This document shows, in pieces, positions 43,286 through 51,711 of a stretch of 64,000 nucleotides of DNA; position 1 is the stretch's first letter, and every line of letters starts with the position of its first letter. The notes under the pieces were generated by a model that saw nothing but the letters and a program-made list of their open reading frames with translations, was not told where the DNA came from and did no database searches. The position numbers and the translations under genes are program-made. Source of the stretch: Chthoniobacterales bacterium (lineage in GTDB: Bacteria > Verrucomicrobiota > Verrucomicrobiia > Chthoniobacterales > UBA6821); the NCBI GenBank assembly GCA_019747735.1, contig JAIEQL010000030.1, forward strand, positions 59,093-123,092, in the 5' to 3' direction.

Positions 43286-44594
43286 CTCCAAGAAGCTTGG
43301 CGGCTTGAGAGACATTGCCATGGCATTCTTGCAGCGCTCGTTGAAGTATGACGCCTTTATTTTTTCCCAAATTGAGCGTTCGTGTTTCCAAAAAGGGAGC
43401 TACCTCTGCTGATGAGAAGACATTGCCATGGCGTACTGTTTCTGGAAGGTCGAGCACTTCCAGCTCTTTTCCTCTCCCAAGAATAATCGCATGTTCGATA
43501 GCAGTGCGAAGCTCTCGTACATTGCCAGGCCACTCATACTCAAGAAGAAGGTGCATGGCTTCTGAAGAAAAATGTCGGCAAGCCTTTTCATGCTCTTTTG
43601 CCATTTCAATTAAAAAAGCATCGACGAGCAAAGGAAGGTCTTCCTTGCGTGTTCGTAATGGCGGCATTACTAATGGCACCACATTGAGCCGAAAAAAAAG
43701 ATCCTCACGAAAGGTTCCTTCGGCAACCATTTTTTTTAAATCACGGTTAGTTGCTGCAATCAGCCGTACATCGGTCGAGAGAGTCTGATTGCCACCCACG
43801 CGTTCAAAGGTGTGCTCTCCAAGCACTCGAAGAATTTTCACCTGAACACTAGTATCAATCTCTCCAATTTCATCAAGAAAAAGCGTGCCCCCACTCGCTT
43901 GTTCAAATCGCCCGATACGCCGTTCAGTGGCTCCGGTAAAAGCTCCCTTTTCGTGACCGAAGAGTTCACTTTCTAAGAGCTGTGGAGATAAAGCAGCGCA
44001 ATGAACGGCCACAAAACGCTCCTTTGCGCGCGGGCTCAAAGCATGAATGGCTTTGGCCGCTACTTCTTTTCCAGTACCGCTCTCTCCTTGGATAAGTACC
44101 GTTACTTTGGAAGAGGCAATTTGTTTGATCGTATCAAAGATAGCCACCATCGGAGACGAACGGCCGATCATCTGTTCTAACCCATACGTTTTTTTGATTT
44201 CTTGCTTAAGTTCCGTATTTTCTTTTTCCACTTCGTGGCTTCGCAAAGCCCGTCGCACCAGCATTTCAAGCCTCTCGATATTGACTGGCTTGGTCACAAA
44301 ATCATAAGCACCCCTTCGCATGGCTTCCACAGCTGTATCCACAGAGCCATAAGCTGTCATCATAATGCAAATAGGAGGATGTGGTAGTGCCAACACTTTT
44401 TCCATGAACTTCATCCCATCTTCTCCCCCAAGTCGCAAATCAGTAATGATGACATCAGCTGGATCGGCTTCCAAGGCAGCTAGTGCTCCATCAATAGTCG
44501 CTGCTGTATAAACTTCGTAACTATTTCGAAAGGCTTCTTGAAGCCCCTCGCGAGTGTTTTTTTCATCATCGAGGATCAAGAGTGTTTTTTTCAT
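43245..44594 (-). CDS. NtrC-family sigma-54 response regulator
   Basis: A 449-residue protein with three domains. The receiver (1-120) has phospho-acceptor Asp52 in VIITDLRLGGEDG. The AAA+ domain (about 140-370) has Walker A GESGTGKEVAAKAIH, the sigma-54 contact loop GAFTGATERR and Walker B GGTLFLDEIGE. The Fis-type HTH is ECHGNVSQAAKLLGVSRRTLHRWIG. It activates transcription by RNA polymerase with sigma-54 when phosphorylated. No histidine kinase gene is adjacent. It is coupled by a 4-bp overlap to the upstream SDR gene. Confidence 0.95.
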   Translation of the reverse strand: MKKTLLILDDEKNTREGLQEAFRNSYEVYTAATIDGALAALEADPADVIITDLRLGGEDGMKFMEKVLALPHPPICIMMTAYGSVDTAVEAMRRGAYDFVTKPVNIERLEMLVRRALRSHEVEKENTELKQEIKKTYGLEQMIGRSSPMVAIFDTIKQIASSKVTVLIQGESGTGKEVAAKAIHALSPRAKERFVAVHCAALSPQLLESELFGHEKGAFTGATERRIGRFEQASGGTLFLDEIGEIDTSVQVKILRVLGEHTFERVGGNQTLSTDVRLIAATNRDLKKMVAEGTFREDLFFRLNVVPLVMPPLRTRKEDLPLLVDAFLIEMAKEHEKACRHFSSEAMHLLLEYEWPGNVRELRTAIEHAIILGRGKELEVLDLPETVRHGNVFSSAEVAPFLETRTLNLGKNKGVILQRALQECHGNVSQAAKLLGVSRRTLHRWIGSS

Positions 44595-45448
44595 GAAATG
44601 AGAAAATCTTGATAGCTAGGAAAAGCAGGCTGCCAGCCGAGGTTCTTTAAACGGGCATTGGAGAGGCGCTTGGAAGTCCAACCGCGTTTGCGGTTGAGGT
44701 CTCTTGGGCCCTCTGGAGGCAATGGTTTTTTGTAGTGCGTCGCCATGATGGAGTAAAGATCACGTTGTGTCATTGGCGTATCATCCGAGACAATGTAAAT
44801 GCCAGAAGCTTTTGGAGAAGTGCCAAGGACCCAAAGTGCTTCGGCTCCATCATCACGGTGGATTTGGTTGATCCAACGAGTACCACCTTCTTCGAGAACG
44901 GCAGTGCTTTCTAAAAATTTTTGGAGCAGCACTGATCTTCCAGGGCCATAAATTCCAGCGAAGCGAGCAACAACCCCTCCTGCTGCAAGAGCACTTTCTT
45001 CCGCTTTAAGTAAAAGTTGGCTCGTAACGCGTTCCGGGTTAGAGGGAGAAGATTCAGTAACAATCTCTCCATGGCATTGCCCGTAGACAGAGGTGCTGCT
45101 GACAAAAAGAGTCTTTTGGGGAGACCAAGTCTCTATGGCCCTTTCTAACCCCTCTACATAAATCGAGGCATAGGCATCAGCTCCTCCTTTGCCAGAACTC
45201 ACCGCGTAGATCATCAAGGAGGAATTAGCGATGGAAGCTGCCACACTTTTTACAGATGCTGGGTTGGTGATGTCGCAAGAAAAAAAAGAAATATTTTTCT
45301 CGCAATCTGTTTTTTCAAAAACAACAGCATGCCGTGCAAGACCGACAACATCCCATCCCCTCGAGGCAAAAAGAAGAGCTGCAGCCTTCCCAAGAAAACC
45401 GCAGCCCATGATAACTACTTTTTTTTTATTACCGTTGCCAAGCGACAT
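44591..45448 (-). CDS. NAD-dependent epimerase/dehydratase, YeeZ-like SDR
   Basis: A 285-residue extended short-chain dehydrogenase. NAD-binding VVIMGCGFLGKAAALLFASRGWDVVGLAR, the FVSSTSVYGQCHGEIVTESSPSNP segment (S and Y of the active site; the usual YxxxK Lys is less clear because KAEESAL follows instead) and RFAGIYGPGRSVL are visible. These match the YeeZ group, whose substrate is not known. It overlaps the response regulator gene by 4 bp. Confidence 0.85.
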   Translation of the reverse strand: MSLGNGNKKKVVIMGCGFLGKAAALLFASRGWDVVGLARHAVVFEKTDCEKNISFFSCDITNPASVKSVAASIANSSLMIYAVSSGKGGADAYASIYVEGLERAIETWSPQKTLFVSSTSVYGQCHGEIVTESSPSNPERVTSQLLLKAEESALAAGGVVARFAGIYGPGRSVLLQKFLESTAVLEEGGTRWINQIHRDDGAEALWVLGTSPKASGIYIVSDDTPMTQRDLYSIMATHYKKPLPPEGPRDLNRKRGWTSKRLSNARLKNLGWQPAFPSYQDFLIS

Positions 45449-45460
45449 TGGTAGTGTTGC

Positions 45461-45658
45461 TTAGTGAGCGTTGTAACGCTGTTTAGCCTTAGCTTTTTTT
45501 GCGCTGAGTTTAGCTTTACGCTTCACACGTTGCGTTGGGGTTTCAAAAGCACGGAGACGCCTCACTTCATCGAGGATACCCTCGGTATCGAGTTTGCTTT
45601 TGAGGCGCTTGAGCGCACGATCGATAGGTTCTCCTTTACGGACAATAACTTCTGGCAT
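45461..45658 (-). CDS. rpsU: 30S ribosomal protein S21
   Basis: A 65-residue basic protein starting MPEVIVRKGEPIDRALKRLKSKLDTEGILDEVRRLRAFETPTQRVKRK, the S21 pattern. A ribosome-binding sequence AGGTGAATTACT precedes the ATG at 45658. It sits 12 bp from the start of the SDR gene, so they may be co-transcribed. Confidence 0.95.
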   Translation of the reverse strand: MPEVIVRKGEPIDRALKRLKSKLDTEGILDEVRRLRAFETPTQRVKRKAKLSAKKAKAKQRYNAH

Positions 45659-45794
45659 AGTAATTCACCTGCTTTCTTTGGGAAGGGGTTAAGCATGGGA
45701 GAGGCAGCCTAGAAAGTCAAGCTCGGGTTAACTGTTGGAAACGTCAAAGGTATGGTTCAGAGTTTAATTCTCAATCTAAAGGATTTCTTAACTC

Positions 45795-46260
45795 CTAATC
45801 AGCATCATCAGAATCTTCTTTTGAGTTATGATGCGAAGAATCATTTTCTAAGTCACTAAACCCTGATAGCAAGCGGGTCGAATGCTCAGAGTGATCAGGA
45901 GAGATGTGCCAAGAATCCTCTAACGAGTTCTCTTCTTTACCTCCTTCTTCCTCCTCTAAGAGGTTCAAAAGATGAGAGAAACTTGAAGAACTAGAGGAAG
46001 CAGAAGATGAGAGATCAAGGGATGCATCGCTGGAATCGTGATCTCCTTTCTGCTCATCGATGGGACCGATTTTCTTCTCCCTTACTTTTTGAGCAGCTTG
46101 AGAGAGGTTAGCATTTTCTTTTTTTCTTATTACAATTAGCAACCCATTTTAGAACAACAAATGTTCCAGCAAAGATTCCTAAAAGGGGAACTCCAGTATT
46201 GATAAAAGTTGCACTATCAAAAAAAGGATCCTCCGCATTCTCAGAGGAAGAAGAGTTGTT
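45795..46260 (-). pseudogene. Frameshifted remnant of a membrane protein with Ser/Asp/Glu-rich tail
   Basis: The upstream frame encodes RIINNSSSSENAEDPFFD, then a membrane segment TGVPLLGIFAGTFVVLKWVA and stops in NKKKRKC. The next frame (start near 46142) continues ENANLSQAAQKVREKKIGPID and a long acidic/Ser tail. Removing one A from the A7 run at the junction (about 46117-46125) joins them into one protein. The 5' end is cut off by an IS1595 fragment. No family recognised. It could be a true mutation or a base-calling error in a homopolymer. Confidence 0.55.
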
Positions 46261-46431
46261 GATGATGCGTCAGAAATAATTTGTGTGGAAACCTTGCCTT
46301 CTCTCTTCAGAAGTCCAAAAACAGGCACCTTGCCACCGGCACCTCTCCCACGTTTGCCTTTGCCAGTTCCGCCAAAATAAGATTCATCCACTTCAATTTC
46401 ACCACAAAAAATATCTTTCGATTTTCTCTCT
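46242..46431 (-). mobile_element. IS1595-family (ISXO2-like) transposase remnant
   Basis: The minus strand encodes about 62 residues beginning ERKSKDIFCGEIEVDESYFGG and including GKRGRGAGGKVPVFGLLKRE and IISDASSTTLLPL, the DDE-domain signature of IS1595 transposases. Both ends are missing; the 3' side fuses to other sequence in an actcttcttcctct stretch. It is non-functional. The 5' flank (ctagagaattttaaataaag) resembles the family B leader. Confidence 0.85.
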
Positions 46432-46639
46432 AGAGAATTTTAAATAAAGTTATATCCGTTGAAAGCATGGTCAAAAGGGCGCTCTCTATTTTCAGGGTTT
46501 AACATCGTTCTCATCTAACCGTCATTCCAGCCTCCGCTGGAATGATGTTTGAGGTGTAGTGATTGTTGATTCTGAAAATACGCCGTTATTTTTCCATTGG
46601 AAATATAGCGAGTTGGCTCGTCGAAACCTTGACCTTTAT

Positions 46640-46738
46640 ACACTGCGGTTCTCAAGCTCCTCCCTCCTGGCACTGCATCGACTACAAAAATTTTTAACGA
46701 TGCTATAAAATGGCTATAGTTTTATTTAAAATGCTCTA
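46640..46738 (-). repeat. Family B element overlapping the stop codon of the membrane-fusion gene
   Basis: On the minus strand it starts TAGAGCATTTTAAATAAAAC and continues to TAGTCGATGCAGTGCCAGGA, matching 32041-32120. The TAG is the stop codon of the membrane-fusion protein. The region 46441-46639 shows no gene, only a small hairpin cattccagcctccgctggaatg near 46515. Confidence 0.78.
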
Positions 46739-47896
46739 GCTATCCTTCGGCTTGGGAGCAGCCTCATTTTCAGGCTGTACGCTATTATCGACTTTGACAG
46801 GGCACCCTGGTTGTAATTTAAAAACTCCTGAAGTGACAATTTCTTCACCAGCTTTCAGCCCCGCGAGAACTTCTACTTGATCCCCTCGTGTAGCTCCTAA
46901 GGTCACAGGTTGCTCTCGAACACCTTGATAAGAGTTTCCATTAAGGTCCTTCATGGGTTGAATGACAAAAACAGAATCACCATAGAGAGCATAATTGATA
47001 GCGGACTCGGGAATGGTGATGACATTTTTTTTCTCCGGAAGAACAACTTCAATGGAAACAAACATGCCACCGCGCAGGAGCATGTCTTCGTTTTTGATGC
47101 TACCCCCGATGGTAATGTTCCGTGTGGCCGTATCGAGTTCGGAATTAATTTGTGTGATGGTTCCTTTAAAAACGTGATGGGGGACGCCTTCTGCAGTCAC
47201 ACGAAGTTCCTGACCGATTTTTAAATCACTAAAATCTTTTTGAGGTAACGCAAAACTAATACTTAAGACATCAAGCAAATTAAGAGGCACAATCGGCGCC
47301 CCACTCTGAAGATACTGGCCTTCATTAAGGGGAGAAATGCCCAACATCCCATCGAAAGGAGCAGTAAGTGTCTTTCGTTTAATAATGGCTTTAATTTCAT
47401 CCACCGCTCCCAGAGCTGCATCGTACTGGGCTTTTGCATCATCAAGCGTTGCTTTGGGCACCACATTTTTCTGACTCAGATTGGCTGTGCGTTCGAGTGT
47501 ACTCTTGGCTAATGCTAGCTTTGCTTCGGCAGAGCGGAGCTGCGCCTCTTCTTGTCGTGTATCCAGCTGAACTAAAAGAGTACCTGCTTTGACCATAGTT
47601 CCTCCTGGTCCAAGGGGCATTTTATAAACAACACCAGGCAAATCAGCACAGAGCATAACTCCTTGTGCGGCGGAGAGTGAACCAACCGCTTCTAAGCACG
47701 ATTGCCAGACTTGTAATTCGACAACAATAGAAGTAACGGCAATGGAAGGCCTGCGAGCATTTTTAAAAGTCTTTGTTGAGTCATCTATCTGTTTCTTTTT
47801 CCAGAAGCCAATAGCAGACATGAAAAGAGCCATTGTCAGCAATGCAAGCAATAGAGCTGTTACTTTTTTTCCAGAAGAGGGAGTTGAGGAGGTCAT
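46736..47896 (-). CDS. RND-type efflux periplasmic membrane-fusion protein
   Basis: A 386-residue adaptor. It has an N-terminal membrane segment (about 12-32), a biotinyl-lipoyl-like half GVVYKMPLGPGGTMVKAGTLLVQLD, and a helical hairpin LRSAEAKLALAKSTLERTANLSQKNVVPKATLDDAKAQYDAA. The second lipoyl half is TLTAPFDGMLGISPLNEGQYLQSGAPI, followed by beta-barrel and proximal domains. The family links inner-membrane RND pumps to TolC. No pump or TolC gene is adjacent; upstream on the same strand is the pdh cluster. The stop codon lies in a repeat. Confidence 0.92.
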   Translation of the reverse strand: MTSSTPSSGKKVTALLLALLTMALFMSAIGFWKKKQIDDSTKTFKNARRPSIAVTSIVVELQVWQSCLEAVGSLSAAQGVMLCADLPGVVYKMPLGPGGTMVKAGTLLVQLDTRQEEAQLRSAEAKLALAKSTLERTANLSQKNVVPKATLDDAKAQYDAALGAVDEIKAIIKRKTLTAPFDGMLGISPLNEGQYLQSGAPIVPLNLLDVLSISFALPQKDFSDLKIGQELRVTAEGVPHHVFKGTITQINSELDTATRNITIGGSIKNEDMLLRGGMFVSIEVVLPEKKNVITIPESAINYALYGDSVFVIQPMKDLNGNSYQGVREQPVTLGATRGDQVEVLAGLKAGEEIVTSGVFKLQPGCPVKVDNSVQPENEAAPKPKDS

Positions 47897-47910
47897 TTTT
47901 AAAGTTTAGG

Positions 47911-47997
47911 TATAGTGAATTAATCCACTATAATGTGAGATCTGAGAACGCAGTCCTGAGGAAAAAGAGCCAGCTTATGGCGTGCTCTTTTCAATTT
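47911..47997. repeat. Family C element, internally deleted copy 3
   Basis: Starts with tatagtgaattaatccactata, i.e. two terminal repeats brought together, and continues tgaggaaaaagagccagctt and gcgtgctcttttcaattt, as in the right part of the copy at 16151. It lies just upstream of the membrane-fusion gene start. Confidence 0.7.
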
Positions 47998-48068
47998 AAA
48001 ATATAAAAAATAACCAGTAGAAGAAATTGAAAGAAAAATTCTTTTTTCTTAAGCAACTAACTTTAGGA

Positions 48069-49334
48069 CTAGAGCACAAGCAAGCTTGGCGTTTCTAAAA
48101 GTTTGCGCACGGTAGCAAGATATTCTGCAGCGACCGCTCCATCGACGACACGATGATCACCACTAAGTGTGAGGATCAAGCGATGTCCTACAACAATGGC
48201 GTCACTTTGAGGATCGACTACTGGTTTTTTGACAATCGCACCTACAGCCAAAATCGCTGCTTGTGGTGGATTGATAATGCCAAAAAATTGTTCGATCCCA
48301 TAGGCGCCGAGATTAGAAACAGTGAGGGTTCCGCCAGCATACTCTTCTGGTTTTAATTTTTTGTTCCGTGCCCGTATGGCCAAATCTTTTACTGCTGCAC
48401 TAATTTCTTGAAGGGTCCTATTCTGGGCACTGCGAATAACCGGGGTGACCAAGCCATCTTCCACTGCGATAGCCACTGCAAGATTGACATGTTCATATTG
48501 GAAAATGGCATTACTACCAAAAGCAGCATTAATTTTTGGCTTTTCTATGACCGCACGTGCAGCGGCTAAGAGAATAATGTCATTAAAAGTAATTTTTTCT
48601 CCGCTACTATTAAATTCCTTACGAAAGCTCATCATGGGAGCAGCATCGATTTCGATGGAGAGGTAGAAATGAGGAATGTGTGTTTTGCTGGCCAAGAGCC
48701 TCTGCGCAATGGTTTGGCGCATCCCTGTCAGTGGAATCTCAGTTTCAGGATTGTCAACAATAGACGTTGGCAAAATAGCAGCAATTCCAGCGACACCAAC
48801 AGGAGCTGAGACTGCAGAGACTAACGGAGCGTTGATCACATCTGCAGCAATAATGCGCCCACCAGGGCCAGTTCCTTTTCCTGCTACAGTTTCTAAAGAC
48901 AGGCCGCGCTGGGTTGCGATTTTACGAGCAAGCGGAGAGGCTTTGATCCGGGTGGAAGAAATATTTGCAGCCTGAGAAAGAGTTGGTGGCAGGACACGGC
49001 GAGCAATACTTGGAGAAGAAGTCGTTGTGAGAGATGACGTAGCTTTGCTCGTAGCAGTAACAGCCACCGTAGCTGGTGCAGAGGCTTCGGCTTTTTCATC
49101 TTTACCTAGAATCAAGGCTATCGGAGCTCCCACAGCAACTTTACCACCAGCCTCGACATAAATTTCAGAAAGGGTGCCTTCCTCAAAGGCTTCCATTTCC
49201 ATTGTGGCTTTGTCTGTTTCTACTTCTGCAAGGAGGTCACCAATGTCAACGGCATCTCCTTTTTGCTTACACCAGCGCAGGAGTGTTCCCTCCGTCATGG
49301 TGTCACTGAGTTTGGGCATTGTGATTTTGGGCAT
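48069..49334 (-). CDS. pdhC: Pyruvate dehydrogenase E2, dihydrolipoyllysine acetyltransferase
   Basis: A 421-residue E2. One lipoyl domain (1-80) has the lipoyl Lys in VETDKATMEMEAFEEG. Next comes an Ala/Thr/Ser-rich linker, a peripheral subunit-binding domain (SPLARKIATQRGLSLETVAGKGTGPGGRIIAADV) and the catalytic domain with TLSGDHRVVDGAVAAEYL (active His). It carries acetyl groups from E1 to CoA. Preceded on the same strand by pdhB with a family E repeat between. Confidence 0.95.
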   Translation of the reverse strand: MPKITMPKLSDTMTEGTLLRWCKQKGDAVDIGDLLAEVETDKATMEMEAFEEGTLSEIYVEAGGKVAVGAPIALILGKDEKAEASAPATVAVTATSKATSSLTTTSSPSIARRVLPPTLSQAANISSTRIKASPLARKIATQRGLSLETVAGKGTGPGGRIIAADVINAPLVSAVSAPVGVAGIAAILPTSIVDNPETEIPLTGMRQTIAQRLLASKTHIPHFYLSIEIDAAPMMSFRKEFNSSGEKITFNDIILLAAARAVIEKPKINAAFGSNAIFQYEHVNLAVAIAVEDGLVTPVIRSAQNRTLQEISAAVKDLAIRARNKKLKPEEYAGGTLTVSNLGAYGIEQFFGIINPPQAAILAVGAIVKKPVVDPQSDAIVVGHRLILTLSGDHRVVDGAVAAEYLATVRKLLETPSLLVL

Positions 49335-49373
49335 AGGAAAAGAAGTTATTTACAGAGATGGTAGAGGAAGAGA

Positions 49374-49519
49374 ATTAACAGGGATGGAAGCGATGAAAGG
49401 GATAAAGAAAAAAACAAAAATGACTGAAAAGATATTTGTTACACAATATTCTGCTTCAACTTTTAACTTCAACTAATGCAAAGCATTTTATCCCTTTCAT
49501 CGCTTCTATCCCTGTTAAT
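49374..49519. repeat. Family E inverted repeat, copy 3
   Basis: Arms attaacagggatggaagcga and its near-complement ending ccctgttaat enclose sequence with ttgttacacaatattctgct and cttcaacttttaacttcaac. The same interior, inverted, is in copy 4 (56549-56684). It separates pdhB from pdhC. Confidence 0.87.
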
Positions 49520-49524
49520 CATTT

Positions 49525-50499
49525 TTAAAATAACGTAAGTGCTTTAGCGATGATCCGCTCACTGGTTGGAAGCTGAATCTTTTCCAGCGGCATGCTGTAG
49601 ATGGCAGGAGCATCGAGTGCCGTCACACGAAGCACTGGAGCATCGAGCTGGTCGAAGGCTTTTTCAGCAATCATTGCTGCAATCTGTGCGCTAACGCCGC
49701 AGAAGGGTTTGTTTTCATCAATGAGCACAACGCGATGTGTTTTTGCGATAGAATGCAAAATCGTCTCTTCATCCAAAGGACGAATGGAGCGAAGGTCAAC
49801 GACCTCTGCAGAAATACCATGCTCCGCTTCTAAGCGCTCAGCAGCTGCCAAGGCTGTTAAAACAGCCCTTCCATGAGCCACAAACGAAACATCAGTTCCT
49901 TCACGTTTGATATCGGCCACCCCAAGAGGAATAGTGTAGGATCCTTCAGGCACCTCTCCTGTTTCGCCGTAGAGGAGTGTATTTTCCATGAAACAGACAG
50001 TGTCATTGTCTCGAATCGAAGCAATCATCAGGCCTTTGGCGTCATAAGGGGTCGCAGGAGCAACCACTTTTAATCCGGGAGTATTCGCTAAAAAATTTTC
50101 CGGTGTGTGAGAATGAGTTGCACCAACATTAGTCCCACCATTAGCAGGGCCTCGGATAACCATCGGCACATTGATGAGACCTCCTGACATGTAGCGAACG
50201 CAGCCAGCATTGTTGATGATTTGATCAAACCCAACATAAGCAAAACTCCAAAACATGAGTTCCACTACAGGGCGAAGTCCCATCATTGCGGCTCCGACAC
50301 CGAGTCCGAGAAAGGCGGCCTCACTAATCGGTGTATCAATAACACGTTTTGAGCCAAAGCGCTCCCAGAGACCTTTTGTGACCTTATAAGCTCCATTGTA
50401 CTGGGCAACTTCTTCTCCAATCAGAAAGACCGATTCATCACGAGTCAGTTCTTCTGCAAAAGCTTGATTGAGTGCTGTTTTATAATCAATGACGGGCAT
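49525..50499 (-). CDS. pdhB: Pyruvate dehydrogenase E1 component, beta subunit
   Basis: A 324-residue transketolase-like protein. Opening VIDYKTALNQAFAEELTRDESVFLIGEEVAQYNGAYKVTKGL, with TPISEAAFLGLGVGAAMMGLRPVVELMFWSFAYVGFDQI and GLKVVAPATPYDAKGLM; the C-terminal domain has EVVDLRSIRPLDEETI. With the alpha subunit it forms the thiamine diphosphate site. A secreted-protein gene separates it from pdhA. Confidence 0.96.
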   Translation of the reverse strand: MPVIDYKTALNQAFAEELTRDESVFLIGEEVAQYNGAYKVTKGLWERFGSKRVIDTPISEAAFLGLGVGAAMMGLRPVVELMFWSFAYVGFDQIINNAGCVRYMSGGLINVPMVIRGPANGGTNVGATHSHTPENFLANTPGLKVVAPATPYDAKGLMIASIRDNDTVCFMENTLLYGETGEVPEGSYTIPLGVADIKREGTDVSFVAHGRAVLTALAAAERLEAEHGISAEVVDLRSIRPLDEETILHSIAKTHRVVLIDENKPFCGVSAQIAAMIAEKAFDQLDAPVLRVTALDAPAIYSMPLEKIQLPTSERIIAKALTLF

Positions 50500-50546
50500 C
50501 AGAAGGGAATGTTGTTAAGAATAACGAGTAAAGATTTTTTAAATTC

Positions 50547-51659
50547 TTATTCAAGATCGTTATTGAACTCTTGTGGCCAGGAGAGGTAAGCATCCAGATG
50601 ATCGTGCCAGAGCTTTCTGTATTGGGCTTCATCAAAATTAGCATTTGGTTTGTCGTTAGTCACCGGAGTATTATTTCTATCTCTCTCGATCCGATAATTG
50701 GTAATGCGCTCTTCTAAGACTTGCTTAGCAGAAACTATAAAGGTCTCAAGGGCGGTGTGTGTATGAACAAATTCTGGATCGACATTCTGCATGTTCCACA
50801 AGACGCGTTGGAGTCCCCAAGACTGAGTATTATAGCCGCCGCCAAGTCCCTCCCCTTTGTAATGGACGTAATCAATAAGGGCAAAGAGACCTAGTGGTTT
50901 ACAGTTGTCACCATAACAATGAGAAACAGCCCAGAAGTAGGCTGCTAATAATTTTGCTTCTCCTGGAGGAAGGTTTTTTAAGATCGAACTTTCTGAAATC
51001 GGTGAGAATGCTTGCTTGAAGTTCTCAACAATACAATGAGCTTGTTCGGTGATGGCTGCAGGAGTCGAAAGAAGGGTTATAAGTCGTTGAAGGCGAGGAT
51101 CATTTTGAAGGGCATCATTAAACTCTTTTTCTGTAGACCAAGGGCAAGGCCCCAACATCCACTCTTCAATAGCAATCCCATGATTTTTTAAAAAACGAGC
51201 TGTTGCTGGCCAATCCTCACCAAAGGATGATGTTGTACCTACGGGATTCCAGAGACACTGAGCGATCCCAATACAAGCGAAACCTCGCTCATCCCAGATA
51301 ACCACTTTTTTTTCTGGGCTGTAAGTTGTCCAAAGACGATTACCAAGGTCAGAGAGTGCATCATCGGAAAAATAGATAGAAGGTTCATCATTACTAATAG
51401 GGAGAGTTTCGCCATTACTAATAATGAGTCCAAAACCAATCGTTGATCCTGTATTATCCACAGAGGTTTCTTCTAAGGGCATTGTAGGAGCAGCTGCAGC
51501 CAAGAAAGGACTCTTTAAAAAACTAAGCCTCGGGGGATAAATGAAATTAAGTAAAGCTATATTATGAGTAGAAAGCTGCCCCAAAAGAGTCGAAGGGGCA
51601 AAAGCTGCTGCTAAGAACAACCATAAAGTCATGAGAGAGGAAATAATTTGTGTTTTCAT
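50547..51659 (-). CDS. Secreted protein of unknown function inside the pdh cluster
   Basis: About 370 residues from ATG 51659 (upstream codons excluded because the signal starts here). The signal peptide ends near LLG/Q; the mature protein has segments such as KVVIWDERGFACIGIAQCLWNP, HGIAIEEWMLGPCPWSTEKEF and GEGLGGGYNTQSWGLQRVLWNMQNVDPEFVHTHTALETF. Several Cys and Trp residues suggest a folded extracytoplasmic domain. No family is recognised. It is in the same direction as pdhA and pdhB, with gaps of about 50 bp. Confidence 0.7.
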   Translation of the reverse strand: MKTQIISSLMTLWLFLAAAFAPSTLLGQLSTHNIALLNFIYPPRLSFLKSPFLAAAAPTMPLEETSVDNTGSTIGFGLIISNGETLPISNDEPSIYFSDDALSDLGNRLWTTYSPEKKVVIWDERGFACIGIAQCLWNPVGTTSSFGEDWPATARFLKNHGIAIEEWMLGPCPWSTEKEFNDALQNDPRLQRLITLLSTPAAITEQAHCIVENFKQAFSPISESSILKNLPPGEAKLLAAYFWAVSHCYGDNCKPLGLFALIDYVHYKGEGLGGGYNTQSWGLQRVLWNMQNVDPEFVHTHTALETFIVSAKQVLEERITNYRIERDRNNTPVTNDKPNANFDEAQYRKLWHDHLDAYLSWPQEFNNDLE

Positions 51660-51711
51660 AGTAAGCGGTTGTGCTTGGAGTAAAGATTGTAAATAGAAAT
51701 AGATGGAGAGA

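Noticed and set aside
45795..46142. An independent 115-residue acidic protein
   Set aside because: It has no good start codon and joins by a one-base shift to an upstream membrane segment, so it is better read as part of a broken gene.
46179..46391. An intact small transposase gene
   Set aside because: Only about 60 residues of an IS1595 DDE domain are present; both ends are missing and the last 20 codons are in a foreign frame.
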